Source of the DNA: an uncultured Mobilibacterium sp.
Lineage (GTDB): Bacteria; Bacillota; Clostridia; Peptostreptococcales; Anaerovoracaceae
Direction of reading: 5' to 3'
Length of the DNA: 64,000 nucleotides
NCBI GenBank assembly: GCA_947254375.1
Contig: CAMYCF010000005.1
Location: forward strand, 18,955-82,954
Positions 42,751-50,959 of the stretch are shown here, piece after piece; the stretch's first letter is position 1, and each line of letters starts with the position of its first letter. Position numbers and translations under genes: made by a program. The notes beneath the pieces are model-generated. The model was given only the letters and a program-made list of their open reading frames with translations. It was not told the origin of the DNA and searched no databases.

Positions 42751-42785
42751 CGAATGCTCCTTTCGTACTTTTTATCCATACGCTA

Positions 42786-42814
42786 ATCGTAGCATAGAAA
42801 CCGTTGTATTTCAA
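42786..42814 (-). promoter_or_regulatory. Aldolase promoter
   Basis: Minus strand: TTGAAA (42814-42809), 17 bases, TACGAT (42791-42786). Confidence 0.8.
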
Positions 42815-42834
42815 GAATGACGCCGCCCGCGCAG

Positions 42835-42863
42835 TTGTTCGCTTTTAACGGCTGTGATATAAT
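42835..42863 (+). promoter_or_regulatory. glnS promoter
   Basis: TTGTTC (42835-42840), 17 bases, TATAAT (42858-42863) with extended TG at 42855. Divergent from the aldolase promoter 20 bases away. Confidence 0.85.
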
Positions 42864-42896
42864 TTCCGCATAGACTCAAGACCCCGGAGGCACGAA

Positions 42897-44564
42897 ATGA
42901 GCAATACGATCGAAAGAGAAGAATACCTGGAAATGCGCGATAATTTTATCCACCACATCATCGATGAGGATCTCGCGTCGGGAAAACACAAGGAAATAAT
43001 CACGAGATTTCCGCCGGAACCGAACGGCTATCTGCACATCGGCCACGCCAAGTCGATCTGCCTGAACTTCGGCACGGCGCTGAAATACGGCGGTAAATGC
43101 AATCTCAGATATGACGATACGAACCCGGTAAAAGAGGACACCGAGTACGTCGATTCCATCGAAGAAGACGTAAGGTGGCTCGGCTTCCAATGGGCGGAGC
43201 GCCTCTGGGCTTCCGACTATTTCGACACGATGTACGAGGCTGCGGTCGAACTCATCAAGAAGGGCAAGGCGTTCGTCTGCGACCTTACGGCCGAACAGAT
43301 CAGAGATTACCGCGGCACGCTCACGGAACCCGGGAAAGAGAGCCCGAACAGGAACAGGAGCATCGAGGAGAACCTCGAGCTTTTCGAGAGGATGAGAGCG
43401 GGCGAATTTGCGGACGGCGAAATGGTCCTCCGCGCGAAGATCGACATGGCGTCCCCGAACATCAACATGCGTGACCCGGTCATCTACAGGGTCGCCCACG
43501 CCACTCACCACAACACGGGAGACAAGTGGTGCATCTATCCGATGTACGATTTCGCGCACCCGATCGAGGACGCGATCGAAGGGATAACTCATTCGATCTG
43601 CACGCTCGAATTCGAGGATCACAGGCCTCTCTACGACTGGGTCGTAAGGGAAGTCGGCTTCTGGAACGACAATCCGCCTCGCCAGATAGAGTTCGCGAGG
43701 CTCAACATAACGAACATGATAATGAGCAAGAGGTATCTCAAGAAACTCGTCGAAGACGGCACCGTTACAGGTTGGGACGATCCCCGTATGCCTACCATTG
43801 CAGGTATAAGGAGGCGCGGATACACGCCTGAAGCGATCCGCAAATTCTGCGACGAGATAGGCGTTGCGAAGTCGAATTCGACGGTCGACATCGCTCAGCT
43901 CGAGACGGCGGTGAGGGACGATCTTCAGGATAAGGTCAGCGCGAGGAACGTGGTCACGGACCCGATAAAAATCGTCATAATCAACTATCCGGAAGGCAAG
44001 CTCGAGGATTGCGTCGTCGAGAACAACAGGAACGTCCCTGAGCTCGGCGAAAGGACGATCCCGTTCGGTCGCGAGATATGGATAGACGGCGAGGATTTTA
44101 TGGAGGAGCCGGTCAAAAAATATTTCAGGCTTTTCCCGGGCAACGAGGTCAGGCTCAAGGGCGCGTATTTTATAAAATGCGAGGAGATCGTCAAGAACGA
44201 CGACGGCTCGATAAAAGAGCTCCGCTGCGCTTATGACCCTGAGACGAAGAGCGGTAGCGATTTCAGCGGACGCAAGGTAAAAGGCACGATTCACTTCGTC
44301 GAGGCGTCAACCGCGGTAAAAGTAAAGATCCGCGAGTACGGATATCTCATGGTCAAAGATGAGAACGACGAATACGTCTTCAACGAGGACTCCCTTAAAG
44401 AGACGTGGGGATATGCGGAACCTTCGCTCGCCGATGCAAAGGCGGGAGAGCGCTTCCAATTCTTCCGTAAGGGCTTTTATATCGCGGATGCAGAGCTGAC
44501 GACGGACGATGAGAAGGTGTTCAACAGCATAGTCAGCCTCAAGAGCTCCTGGAAGAAGAACTGA
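42897..44564 (+). CDS. glnS: Glutaminyl-tRNA synthetase
   Basis: A 555-residue class I synthetase with HIGH motif in FPPEPNGYLHIGHAKSICLNFG and KMSKS-type motif MSKRYLKKLV, followed by two beta-barrel anticodon-binding domains. GlnRS rather than GltX is indicated by the early segment and by full length. Most Firmicutes make Gln-tRNA through GatCAB and lack this enzyme; it is patchily present in Clostridia and considered acquired by transfer from the eukaryote/proteobacterial lineage. CCGGAGG lies just before the ATG. A separate asnS is also present in the window, so at least two direct amide pathways exist here. Confidence 0.95.
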   Translation: MSNTIEREEYLEMRDNFIHHIIDEDLASGKHKEIITRFPPEPNGYLHIGHAKSICLNFGTALKYGGKCNLRYDDTNPVKEDTEYVDSIEEDVRWLGFQWAERLWASDYFDTMYEAAVELIKKGKAFVCDLTAEQIRDYRGTLTEPGKESPNRNRSIEENLELFERMRAGEFADGEMVLRAKIDMASPNINMRDPVIYRVAHATHHNTGDKWCIYPMYDFAHPIEDAIEGITHSICTLEFEDHRPLYDWVVREVGFWNDNPPRQIEFARLNITNMIMSKRYLKKLVEDGTVTGWDDPRMPTIAGIRRRGYTPEAIRKFCDEIGVAKSNSTVDIAQLETAVRDDLQDKVSARNVVTDPIKIVIINYPEGKLEDCVVENNRNVPELGERTIPFGREIWIDGEDFMEEPVKKYFRLFPGNEVRLKGAYFIKCEEIVKNDDGSIKELRCAYDPETKSGSDFSGRKVKGTIHFVEASTAVKVKIREYGYLMVKDENDEYVFNEDSLKETWGYAEPSLADAKAGERFQFFRKGFYIADAELTTDDEKVFNSIVSLKSSWKKN

Positions 44565-44576
44565 TACTGACGCGTG

Positions 44577-44604
44577 AAGCGGCGCGATGCGTTCGGCCGC
44601 TTTT
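44577..44604 (+). terminator. Terminator after glnS
   Basis: Stem AAGCGGC/GCCGCTT around a 12-base loop followed by TT. It ends only seven bases before the Shine-Dalgarno of the next gene, so some readthrough may be intended. Confidence 0.65.
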
Positions 44605-44625
44605 ACAAAATAGGAGGAGAAGGGT

Positions 44626-46377
44626 ATAAACGAGGTTTTCGGTAAAATATTCGATCTGGTACAGGCGCAACCCGTTTTCGCAAAGTACGTAACGACCTCA
44701 CTCAGATGGGTGTTCGCGGTCTTGGCGGTATACATACTGCTCAAGTCGATCATGTCGCTTTTATCGACGAAAGCGACCCCGGAGGTGTGGGGTTATCTTT
44801 GCGTGGAAGGCGGCGCGAGCATGCCTATTACCCACTGGGAGAACATCATCGGACAGGCGCCGTCGGTCGACCTTCGGATACCGCTCGCCACGATATCGAG
44901 GACGCAGGCGATCCTCAACAGGCGTAAGGACGGTCAGTGGATGTTCCAGGACCTCAACTCCAAGAACGGCACCGTCATAAACGGCGTCCAGCTCATACCG
45001 AGAAAGCGCTACATAATAAACCCGGGCGATGAGATCATCATGGGCGGCGTCCGTTGCACGCTCGCCTCGATCAGCATCGAGGAAGAGATGAACAACGAAG
45101 AGATGCGTAACATGGATAAGGGACCGGCGTCGCCGTGGTCCACGATGGTTGCGATAACGGTGTTCCAGGCTCTCGCCATATTGCAGCTCATAATAAGCAT
45201 GGGGAGCGACCTCAAGCCTTCAGCACTTTTATCGATAGTGATACTTTGTGCGGCGATGTGGGTCTACGTCGGTATCTTCCGCGCGATGGGAAGCAAGGGA
45301 TTCGAAATGGAGATGATAGCATTTTTCATGTCGACGATAAGCCTTGCGATCACGGCATCTTCGACACCGGGAGAAACGATGAAACAGTGCATCGCCATAC
45401 TCCTCGGAATGCTGCTTTTCGTCTTTGCATGCATATACATGAGGGATCTCGACAGGACCGCAAAAGCGAAGCCGGCCCTCGTCGTTATCTCGATAATCAT
45501 ATTCCTTTTCAACCTGGCGTTCGGAAGCATCAAGTACGGTGCTGCGAACTGGGTATCGATCGGCGGCGTCTCCGTACAGCCGTCCGAAATAGTTAAAGTA
45601 GCGTTCATCTGCATCGGAGCGGCGAGGCTCGAAGAGCTCTTCCAAAAGAAGAACCTCTACATGTTCATGCTTTTCTCGCTCTTCTGCATGGGCTGCCTCG
45701 CGATAATGGGTGACTTCGGTACTGCGCTGATCTTCTTCGTCGCATTCCTCGTTATTTCGTTCCTGCGGAGCGGCGATTTTTCCAGGCTCGTCCTGACGAT
45801 CGGAGCGGCCGGCCTCATGGGCCTCATGGTCCTGAGATTCAAGCCGTATATAGCGGACCGTTTCAACGTGTGGGGACATGTTTGGGACTATTCCGACGGA
45901 ATGGGATATCAGCAGACGAGGACCATGTGCTACGGAGCGGGCGGCGGACTGCTCGGACTCGGAGCCGGCAACGGTTCTCTCAAGACCGTAGGGGCATCCA
46001 ACACCGACCTCGTATTCGGCATGGTAATGGAAGAGTGGGGATACATAATAGCCGTTCTTCTCGTGCTGTGCATAATCACGCTGTCGCTTTTCGCGTATAA
46101 CTCGATCGTTGCCGGAAGGTCTACATTCTACACGATCGCATCGTGCGGAGCGGCGACGGTGTTCATTTTCCAGACGATGCTCAACGTGTTCGGAGCGGTG
46201 GATCTCTTCCCGCTCACGGGAGTTACCTTCCCGTTCGTATCTACGGGCGGAACGAGCATGATCGCCTCCTGGGCGATGCTGGCCTATTTCAAGGCGGCCG
46301 ATATGCGAAAAGATGCAAGCCTTGCGATAAAAAAGAAGGAAAAGGTCGAAAATGAAGCGGCCTTAGGAGATATATGA
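44626..46377 (+). CDS. FHA domain fused to FtsW/RodA-type peptidoglycan polymerase; apparent ATA start
   Basis: About 583 residues from ATA 44626. After one N-terminal span (RWVFAVLAVYILLKSIMSLL) comes an FHA phosphothreonine-binding domain (about 80-150: SRTQAIL, NSKNGTVINGVQL), then ten or so spans of the FtsW/RodA/SpoVE family with VSIGGVSVQPSEIVKVA, MGDFGTALIFF and the C-terminal FPFVSTGGTSMIASW. SEDS proteins polymerise lipid II. The reading frame upstream of GTG 44710 stays open to TAG at 44611. AGGAGGAGAAGGG (44612-44624) sits 8 bases before ATA 44626, and no ATG/GTG/TTG lies between. The next gene is a class B penicillin-binding protein overlapping by four bases. FHA suggests control by a Ser/Thr kinase. 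Confidence 0.85.
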   Translation: MNEVFGKIFDLVQAQPVFAKYVTTSLRWVFAVLAVYILLKSIMSLLSTKATPEVWGYLCVEGGASMPITHWENIIGQAPSVDLRIPLATISRTQAILNRRKDGQWMFQDLNSKNGTVINGVQLIPRKRYIINPGDEIIMGGVRCTLASISIEEEMNNEEMRNMDKGPASPWSTMVAITVFQALAILQLIISMGSDLKPSALLSIVILCAAMWVYVGIFRAMGSKGFEMEMIAFFMSTISLAITASSTPGETMKQCIAILLGMLLFVFACIYMRDLDRTAKAKPALVVISIIIFLFNLAFGSIKYGAANWVSIGGVSVQPSEIVKVAFICIGAARLEELFQKKNLYMFMLFSLFCMGCLAIMGDFGTALIFFVAFLVISFLRSGDFSRLVLTIGAAGLMGLMVLRFKPYIADRFNVWGHVWDYSDGMGYQQTRTMCYGAGGGLLGLGAGNGSLKTVGASNTDLVFGMVMEEWGYIIAVLLVLCIITLSLFAYNSIVAGRSTFYTIASCGAATVFIFQTMLNVFGAVDLFPLTGVTFPFVSTGGTSMIASWAMLAYFKAADMRKDASLAIKKKEKVENEAALGDI

Positions 46378-47708
46378 AGAAACAGGAACGACGGGCTAAA
46401 ATATTTCTGGTGCTTGCGGCCGTGCTTTTTATGGGCATACTCGTCTTTACGTGGAGATTCATAACCAAAGGCGGAGAATGGGCCGGCTTTTACGGAAATA
46501 CGCAGATATACACGAACGGAGTACTGAACAGGGGGACGATATACGACAGGAACGGCACACTGCTACTCCGGTGCACCCCTGACGGGCCGATCTATCCGGA
46601 CGACCGTGAACTCAGGGTGTCGACACTCCACGTTGTCGGAGACCCTAAGGGGAACATCGCGACGGGCGCGATAAATATGCACAAGTCGGAATTGATCGGC
46701 TACGATCTTCTGAACGGTACATACGATACGAAGAAGGACGGAAAGAAGATAACGCTCACGATCGACGGCACGGCGAACAAGGTCGCGTACGATGCGCTCG
46801 GTGGATACGACGGCTGCGTCGGCGTCTTCAATTATAAAACGGGTGAGATACTCGCACTCGTCAATAAGCCTTCGTTCGATCCCGAGGAGGGAGCACCGAG
46901 CGACCCGAATTCGCCGGTATATTTCAACACGTTCATTTCCGGTACGATGACGCCGGGATCGACGTTCAAGACGGTGACGAGTTATGCCGCGATAGAGACG
47001 GTGGACGATATCGATAATTTCTCCTACACGTGCAAGGGAAGCGATGAGATAAACGGAACGAAAATAACGTGTGCATATGCACACGGAACGGTCGATTTCG
47101 ACGGGGCGCTCGCTCAGTCGTGCAACTGCGCGTTCGGCCATATAACGCAGGCGGTCGGTGCGGAAAATATGAAGAGGTATGTAAAAAAAGCGGGCCTCAC
47201 AAAGTCCCTCGACATCGACGGCGTAAAAACCGCCAAAGGAAGTTTCGACTTTTCATCGACCGACGACGGCAGCCTTGCGTGGGCGGGCATCGGCCAGGGG
47301 TCCGACCTCGTGAACCCGTGCACGATGATGGTCTATATGGGAGCGATCGCGAACAAGGGAGAAGCCGTGAGGCCGTCCCTTCTGAAGAGCTCGAACATAA
47401 TAAAAAAACTGCGCGGCGGAGAATCGCTCGGCGAATACCTTGATGCGGACACCGCCGATAAGCTTAAAGATATGATGAAGAACAACGTTTCGGCGAACTA
47501 CGGAACGTCGTCCTTCCCGGGCCTCGACATAGGTGCGAAGTCGGGAACGGCCGAAGTCGGATCGGGAAGCACAAATGCCTGGTTCGTAGGATTCCTCGAC
47601 GATCCCGATCACCCGTACGCTTTCGTCGTTTGGGTAAAAGGCGGCGGAAACGGAGCCGGAGTCGCGGGTCCGGTCGCCAACAAGGCGCTTCAGGCGCTGA
47701 TGGTCTGA
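46374..47708 (+). CDS. Penicillin-binding protein, class B transpeptidase
   Basis: A 444-residue protein with one N-terminal span (IFLVLAAVLFMGILVFTW) and a periplasmic-side transpeptidase domain: SxxK motif STFK (in TPGSTFKTVTSYAA), SxN motif SCN (SCNCAFGH) and KTG motif KSG (AKSGTAEVGS). The shortened dimerisation region matches the small PbpA/FtsI-like proteins paired with RodA-type polymerases in Actinobacteria and some Clostridia. It starts in ATGA with the upstream FHA-FtsW gene, so the polymerase and its cognate cross-linker are made together. A strong terminator follows. Confidence 0.93.
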   Translation: MKKQERRAKIFLVLAAVLFMGILVFTWRFITKGGEWAGFYGNTQIYTNGVLNRGTIYDRNGTLLLRCTPDGPIYPDDRELRVSTLHVVGDPKGNIATGAINMHKSELIGYDLLNGTYDTKKDGKKITLTIDGTANKVAYDALGGYDGCVGVFNYKTGEILALVNKPSFDPEEGAPSDPNSPVYFNTFISGTMTPGSTFKTVTSYAAIETVDDIDNFSYTCKGSDEINGTKITCAYAHGTVDFDGALAQSCNCAFGHITQAVGAENMKRYVKKAGLTKSLDIDGVKTAKGSFDFSSTDDGSLAWAGIGQGSDLVNPCTMMVYMGAIANKGEAVRPSLLKSSNIIKKLRGGESLGEYLDADTADKLKDMMKNNVSANYGTSSFPGLDIGAKSGTAEVGSGSTNAWFVGFLDDPDHPYAFVVWVKGGGNGAGVAGPVANKALQALMV

Positions 47709-47761
47709 TGACGCAGCTATGTAACGATGACGGTACCGCCGGATCCTCAGCGGGATATACG

Positions 47762-47788
47762 GTCGGCCTTTTGATGGCCGACTTTTTT
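47762..47788 (+). terminator. Terminator after the PBP gene
   Basis: Stem GTCGGCC/GGCCGAC around a 7-base loop, then six T. Confidence 0.92.
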
Positions 47789-47870
47789 ACTGCTCGTTTT
47801 GTCGACATGCCTTTGATTTGCCGATATGCCTTTGATGCGATTTTTTTACCGCCGACTTTCCCTCAATGCC

Positions 47871-47898
47871 TTGACTTGACAGGTTAGACTAATATAAT
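47871..47898 (+). promoter_or_regulatory. Promoter of the DUF6110-like / P-ATPase operon
   Basis: TTGACT (47871-47876), 16 bases, TATAAT (47893-47898). A second TTGACA at 47876-47881 is too close to this -10 to pair with it. Confidence 0.75.
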
Positions 47899-48011
47899 AG
47901 TTGTAAGTTATATTTAACGTTGTGGCGATCGTGCCCATGCTCGTATTTTTTTATGGTCTTCTTGCCTTGGAGCGCGTCGTGACATTTTATAAAAAAACGG
48001 AGGTAGGAAAA

Positions 48012-48359
48012 ATGTGCAGCAAGGAAGATTACAAGAATTCCGCTAAGGGAAACAAGAAGGACGACGATGACGATGACGACAAGAAGAAACACATCTTCTG
48101 GGGAGTCGTCGGAGGACTCGTTTTAGCGAAAGTGCTCAAGACTGACACGATGCATAAGGTCAGCGTTGCTACTGTTTCGCAGGGGCTCAAGATCAAAGCG
48201 TCTGTCGATGAGACGATCGAGGAAGCGAAGGCAGCGACCGGAGACATCGTTGCGGAGGCGAAGGCGAACAACGAGAAGGAAGAGCTCGTAAAAAGGATCA
48301 AAGAGCTCGAGAAGGAGAGAGACGAAGCCCGTGCGGCAAAAGAGGAAGAAGCTGAATAG
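48012..48359 (+). CDS. Small membrane protein, DUF6110-like, partner of the following ATPase
   Basis: A 115-residue protein: a short N-terminal region with seven consecutive Asp flanked by Lys (about 14-26), one Gly-rich span (HIFWGVVGGLVLAKVL, 27-42), then a helical Ala/Glu/Lys region (about 50-115) with coiled-coil character. The pattern of one span followed by TVSQGLKIKASVDETIEEAKA resembles DUF6110 proteins, which are found next to heavy-metal-type ATPases in Clostridia. The Asp run could bind cations, but that is a guess. ATG 48012 follows ACGGAGGTAGG. It precedes the ATPase by 18 bases in one operon. Confidence 0.65.
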   Translation: MCSKEDYKNSAKGNKKDDDDDDDKKKHIFWGVVGGLVLAKVLKTDTMHKVSVATVSQGLKIKASVDETIEEAKAATGDIVAEAKANNEKEELVKRIKELEKERDEARAAKEEEAE

Positions 48360-48377
48360 GGGTAGCGAGGTAGTACG

Positions 48378-50495
48378 GTGAATATCAAAACAATACATTC
48401 ATTGGACGGCAGAATACGCTATGCCACTCCGTATAAATTCACCAAAGCCGAATCGAATTGCCTCAAGACCCGTCTCGAGAGATTCCCGGGAGTAAGAAAA
48501 GCGGTGATATATCCGCTCAACGGCAGTATTTTAGTCGAATACACGGACAACATATGCAGGATAGAAACCTTCCTGAAGGACATGGACGTTCAGGGCCTTG
48601 CAGAGGGCGAACAGGGTTCCGCATACATCGGAGAAGCGGGCGAGGAGATATTCGATATCATCCGCGACGGCTTCGAGAAGAGGCTCGCAAAGAGGTATCT
48701 GCTGCCGCCGTATATACGGATGCTTTACACGATGTACGGTACATATCGGATGATCGGGCGCGCGATCAGAGCTTACAGGGAAAACCGTAAGCTGTGTGTC
48801 GAAGTCCTCGATGCGTCGGCGGTATTGTCGTGTGTCCTCGCGGGCGACTACAATTCGGCAACGAACATAATGTTCCTGCTCGGCCTCGGTGAAAAATTGG
48901 AGAGCGCCGTATACGCGAAATCAAAAGCCGACCTTGAGAAGAGCCTGGAGCTGAAGGTGAACACCGTGTGGATCGTCGACGGAGACATGAAGTACGAAAA
49001 ACCTTTCAGCGAAGTGGTAACAGGCGATATGATCGAGATATCCGCGGGCAATGTCATCCCTGTGGACGGGGTCGTCGCTTTCGGCGAAGGCGCCGTGAAC
49101 CAGAGCAGTTTTACGGGCGAATCGATACCGGTGGATAAGTTCGAAGGGAGTACAGTTTTCGCGGGGACGGTCGTCGAAGAGGGAACGATAGTCGTCGAAA
49201 CGACGAGCACCTTCCAAGATTCGAGACTCAACGAGATCATAGGGCTGATAGCCGATTCCGAACGCGCCAAATCCGTGAAGCAGAAGCGCGCGGAGAACAT
49301 GGCGGACAGGCTGGTCAAATACAACTTCATAGGAGCCGCGGCCACTTACGGTCTGACGAGGGATATATATAAGTCGAAATCCTTCCTCATGGTCGACTTT
49401 TCGTGTGCTCTCAAGCTTGCAATACCTATCGGTGTAATGACGGCTATGAGGCAGGCGACTGAAATGGACGCGCTCGTAAAAGGCGGCAAGCATTTCGAGT
49501 CAATGGCGGAGGCAGACACTATAATCTTCGACAAGACCGGGACGCTCACGAAGGCCGTGCCTCAGGTAAAAACGATCGTTCCTATGACGGATATCTCCGA
49601 AGAGGAGGCCCTTAGGTTGGCGGCCTGCCTCGAGGAGCACTTCCCGCACTCCATTGCGAACGCCATCGTCGACTATGCCGAGGAGAGAGGTGTACACCAC
49701 AAAGGCGAGCTCCACTCCACACCTGAATACATAGTCGCTCACGGCATCGTAGCGGAAGCGGAAGGTCACAGGATATGTATCGGAAGCGAACACTTCATAT
49801 TTGAAGACGAGGATGCGGAGGCGACTCCTGAGCAGATCGTAAGGATCTCCGAGATAAAAAGCGACAACTCCTGTCTGTTCATGAGCATGGACGGGAAACT
49901 CGCCTGCGTTTTCGGGATACACGATCCGATACGTGAAGGCACGAAGGAGATAATCCACAGGCTGAGGGATCTCGGCATAAAGAAAATGGTGATGCTCACC
50001 GGCGACAGCGAGAACGCGGCGAAATATGTCGCGGAGGAGCTCGGCTTCGACGATTACAGATCGCAGATGCTCCCTGAGGAGAAGGCGGCGTACGTAAAAG
50101 CGGAGCAGGAGGCCGGAAGGAAGGTCATCATGATCGGCGACGGCATAAACGACTCTGTCGCGCTTTCGGGTGCGGATGTCGGAGTCGCGATGTACCTCGG
50201 AGCCGATATAGCCCGCGAGATAGCGGACGTTGCGATCAATTCCGACGATCTCGGCGTGCTCGCTGACGTCATCAGCATTTCGAAGAAGCTCAACGAGCGT
50301 ATCGACAAAAATTACAAAGGCATAATCGGCACAAACGGAGCTCTGCTCGTGCTCGGACTGTTCAGCATACTTACGAACACGGGTACCGCGTTCCTGCACA
50401 ACATGTTCACGATAGGATCGGTCATCGCGAACATGAGGCCGTATCAGCTCGATACGGAGCCGGTAAAACTTCTGCCGGCGGCACCTGAAGCCTAA
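48378..50495 (+). CDS. P1-type (heavy-metal-like) ATPase lacking the CPC motif
   Basis: A 705-residue P-type ATPase. The N-terminus (about 1-75) has a degenerate HMA-like fold without Cys pairs. The core has the phosphatase loop TGES, phosphorylation site DKTGTLT, HP-like motif FPHSIANAI and hinge GDGINDSVALSGADVG. In the membrane segment where Cu/Zn pumps have CPC, this protein has VDFSCALKLAIPIG: Ser-Cys-Ala. That variant is known from a distinct P1-type clade whose substrate is uncertain. Fewer predicted spans than CopA. The start is GTG at 48378 after GCGAGGTAG. It is paired with the DUF6110-like gene and lies far from the copper operon, with no CsoR-like operator seen. It probably serves a different ion. 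Confidence 0.85.
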   Translation: MNIKTIHSLDGRIRYATPYKFTKAESNCLKTRLERFPGVRKAVIYPLNGSILVEYTDNICRIETFLKDMDVQGLAEGEQGSAYIGEAGEEIFDIIRDGFEKRLAKRYLLPPYIRMLYTMYGTYRMIGRAIRAYRENRKLCVEVLDASAVLSCVLAGDYNSATNIMFLLGLGEKLESAVYAKSKADLEKSLELKVNTVWIVDGDMKYEKPFSEVVTGDMIEISAGNVIPVDGVVAFGEGAVNQSSFTGESIPVDKFEGSTVFAGTVVEEGTIVVETTSTFQDSRLNEIIGLIADSERAKSVKQKRAENMADRLVKYNFIGAAATYGLTRDIYKSKSFLMVDFSCALKLAIPIGVMTAMRQATEMDALVKGGKHFESMAEADTIIFDKTGTLTKAVPQVKTIVPMTDISEEEALRLAACLEEHFPHSIANAIVDYAEERGVHHKGELHSTPEYIVAHGIVAEAEGHRICIGSEHFIFEDEDAEATPEQIVRISEIKSDNSCLFMSMDGKLACVFGIHDPIREGTKEIIHRLRDLGIKKMVMLTGDSENAAKYVAEELGFDDYRSQMLPEEKAAYVKAEQEAGRKVIMIGDGINDSVALSGADVGVAMYLGADIAREIADVAINSDDLGVLADVISISKKLNERIDKNYKGIIGTNGALLVLGLFSILTNTGTAFLHNMFTIGSVIANMRPYQLDTEPVKLLPAAPEA

Positions 50496-50533
50496 TAGGC
50501 GGTAAAGATCATCAGAATAAAAAACAAGAAAAG

Positions 50534-50557
50534 CCGTTCGCTTGCGAACGGTTTTTT
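50534..50557 (+). terminator. Terminator after the P1-ATPase
   Basis: Stem CCGTTCG/CGAACGG with CTTG loop and six T. Confidence 0.92.
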
Positions 50558-50566
50558 CGTAATAGG

Positions 50567-50575
50567 TGCTATAAT
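50567..50575 (+). promoter_or_regulatory. ybjQ promoter (extended -10)
   Basis: TGCTATAAT, directly after the previous terminator; weak -35. Confidence 0.6.
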
Positions 50576-50618
50576 ATACGGGTAATATAAATTTGGTGAA
50601 AATACGGAGGAAGAAAAA

Positions 50619-50930
50619 ATGCTTATAGTAACGATGGATTCGATACCGGGAAAAGAAATAGAAGCCCTCGGTTTGGTCAAGGGCAGCATGATAAAGAGTG
50701 TGAATGTAGGGAAAGACATTGCTGCCGGTTTAAAAACATTTGTCGGCGGTGAAATCAAGGGATACACGAAGATGATGGATGATTCCAGAAACATCGCCAC
50801 GGAAAGGATGACGGAACAGGCCGAAGAACTCGGAGCCGACGCAATCGTAGCTGTCAGATACGCTTCCGCTTCGGCGATGCAGGGTGCATCCGAAGTAATG
50901 GCTTACGGCACGGCTGTAAAATTCAAATAG
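50619..50930 (+). CDS. YbjQ-family (UPF0145) protein
   Basis: A 103-residue protein of the UPF0145/YbjQ family. The family forms pentameric rings and has no proven function; a heavy-metal-binding label is common but not established. Conserved features are VTMDSIPGKEIEALGLVKG, GGEIKGYTKMMDDSRNIATERM and GADAIVAVRYAS. GGAGGAAG precedes the ATG. It is followed by the EFR1 gene after 29 bases on the same strand and may be cotranscribed. Confidence 0.92.
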   Translation: MLIVTMDSIPGKEIEALGLVKGSMIKSVNVGKDIAAGLKTFVGGEIKGYTKMMDDSRNIATERMTEQAEELGADAIVAVRYASASAMQGASEVMAYGTAVKFK

Positions 50931-50959
50931 CGCGGTAATGCGCGACCGAGGGGCATGAG

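Larger units (their letters stand above)
47709..48011. other. 303-base spacer before the DUF6110-like gene
   Basis: Holds the PBP terminator (47762-47788), two near-copies of an ATGCCTTTGAT motif (about 47808 and 47827) and the promoter of the next operon (47871-47898). An in-frame stretch from 47922 lacks a ribosome site. Confidence 0.7.

Noticed and set aside
42876..44294. Long open frame on the minus strand opposite glnS (and similar ones opposite many other genes, e.g. 1850-3364 and 12000-12850)
   Set aside because: They mirror clear genes, have no ribosome sites and show Arg/Asp/Val-rich compositions typical of antisense shadows.
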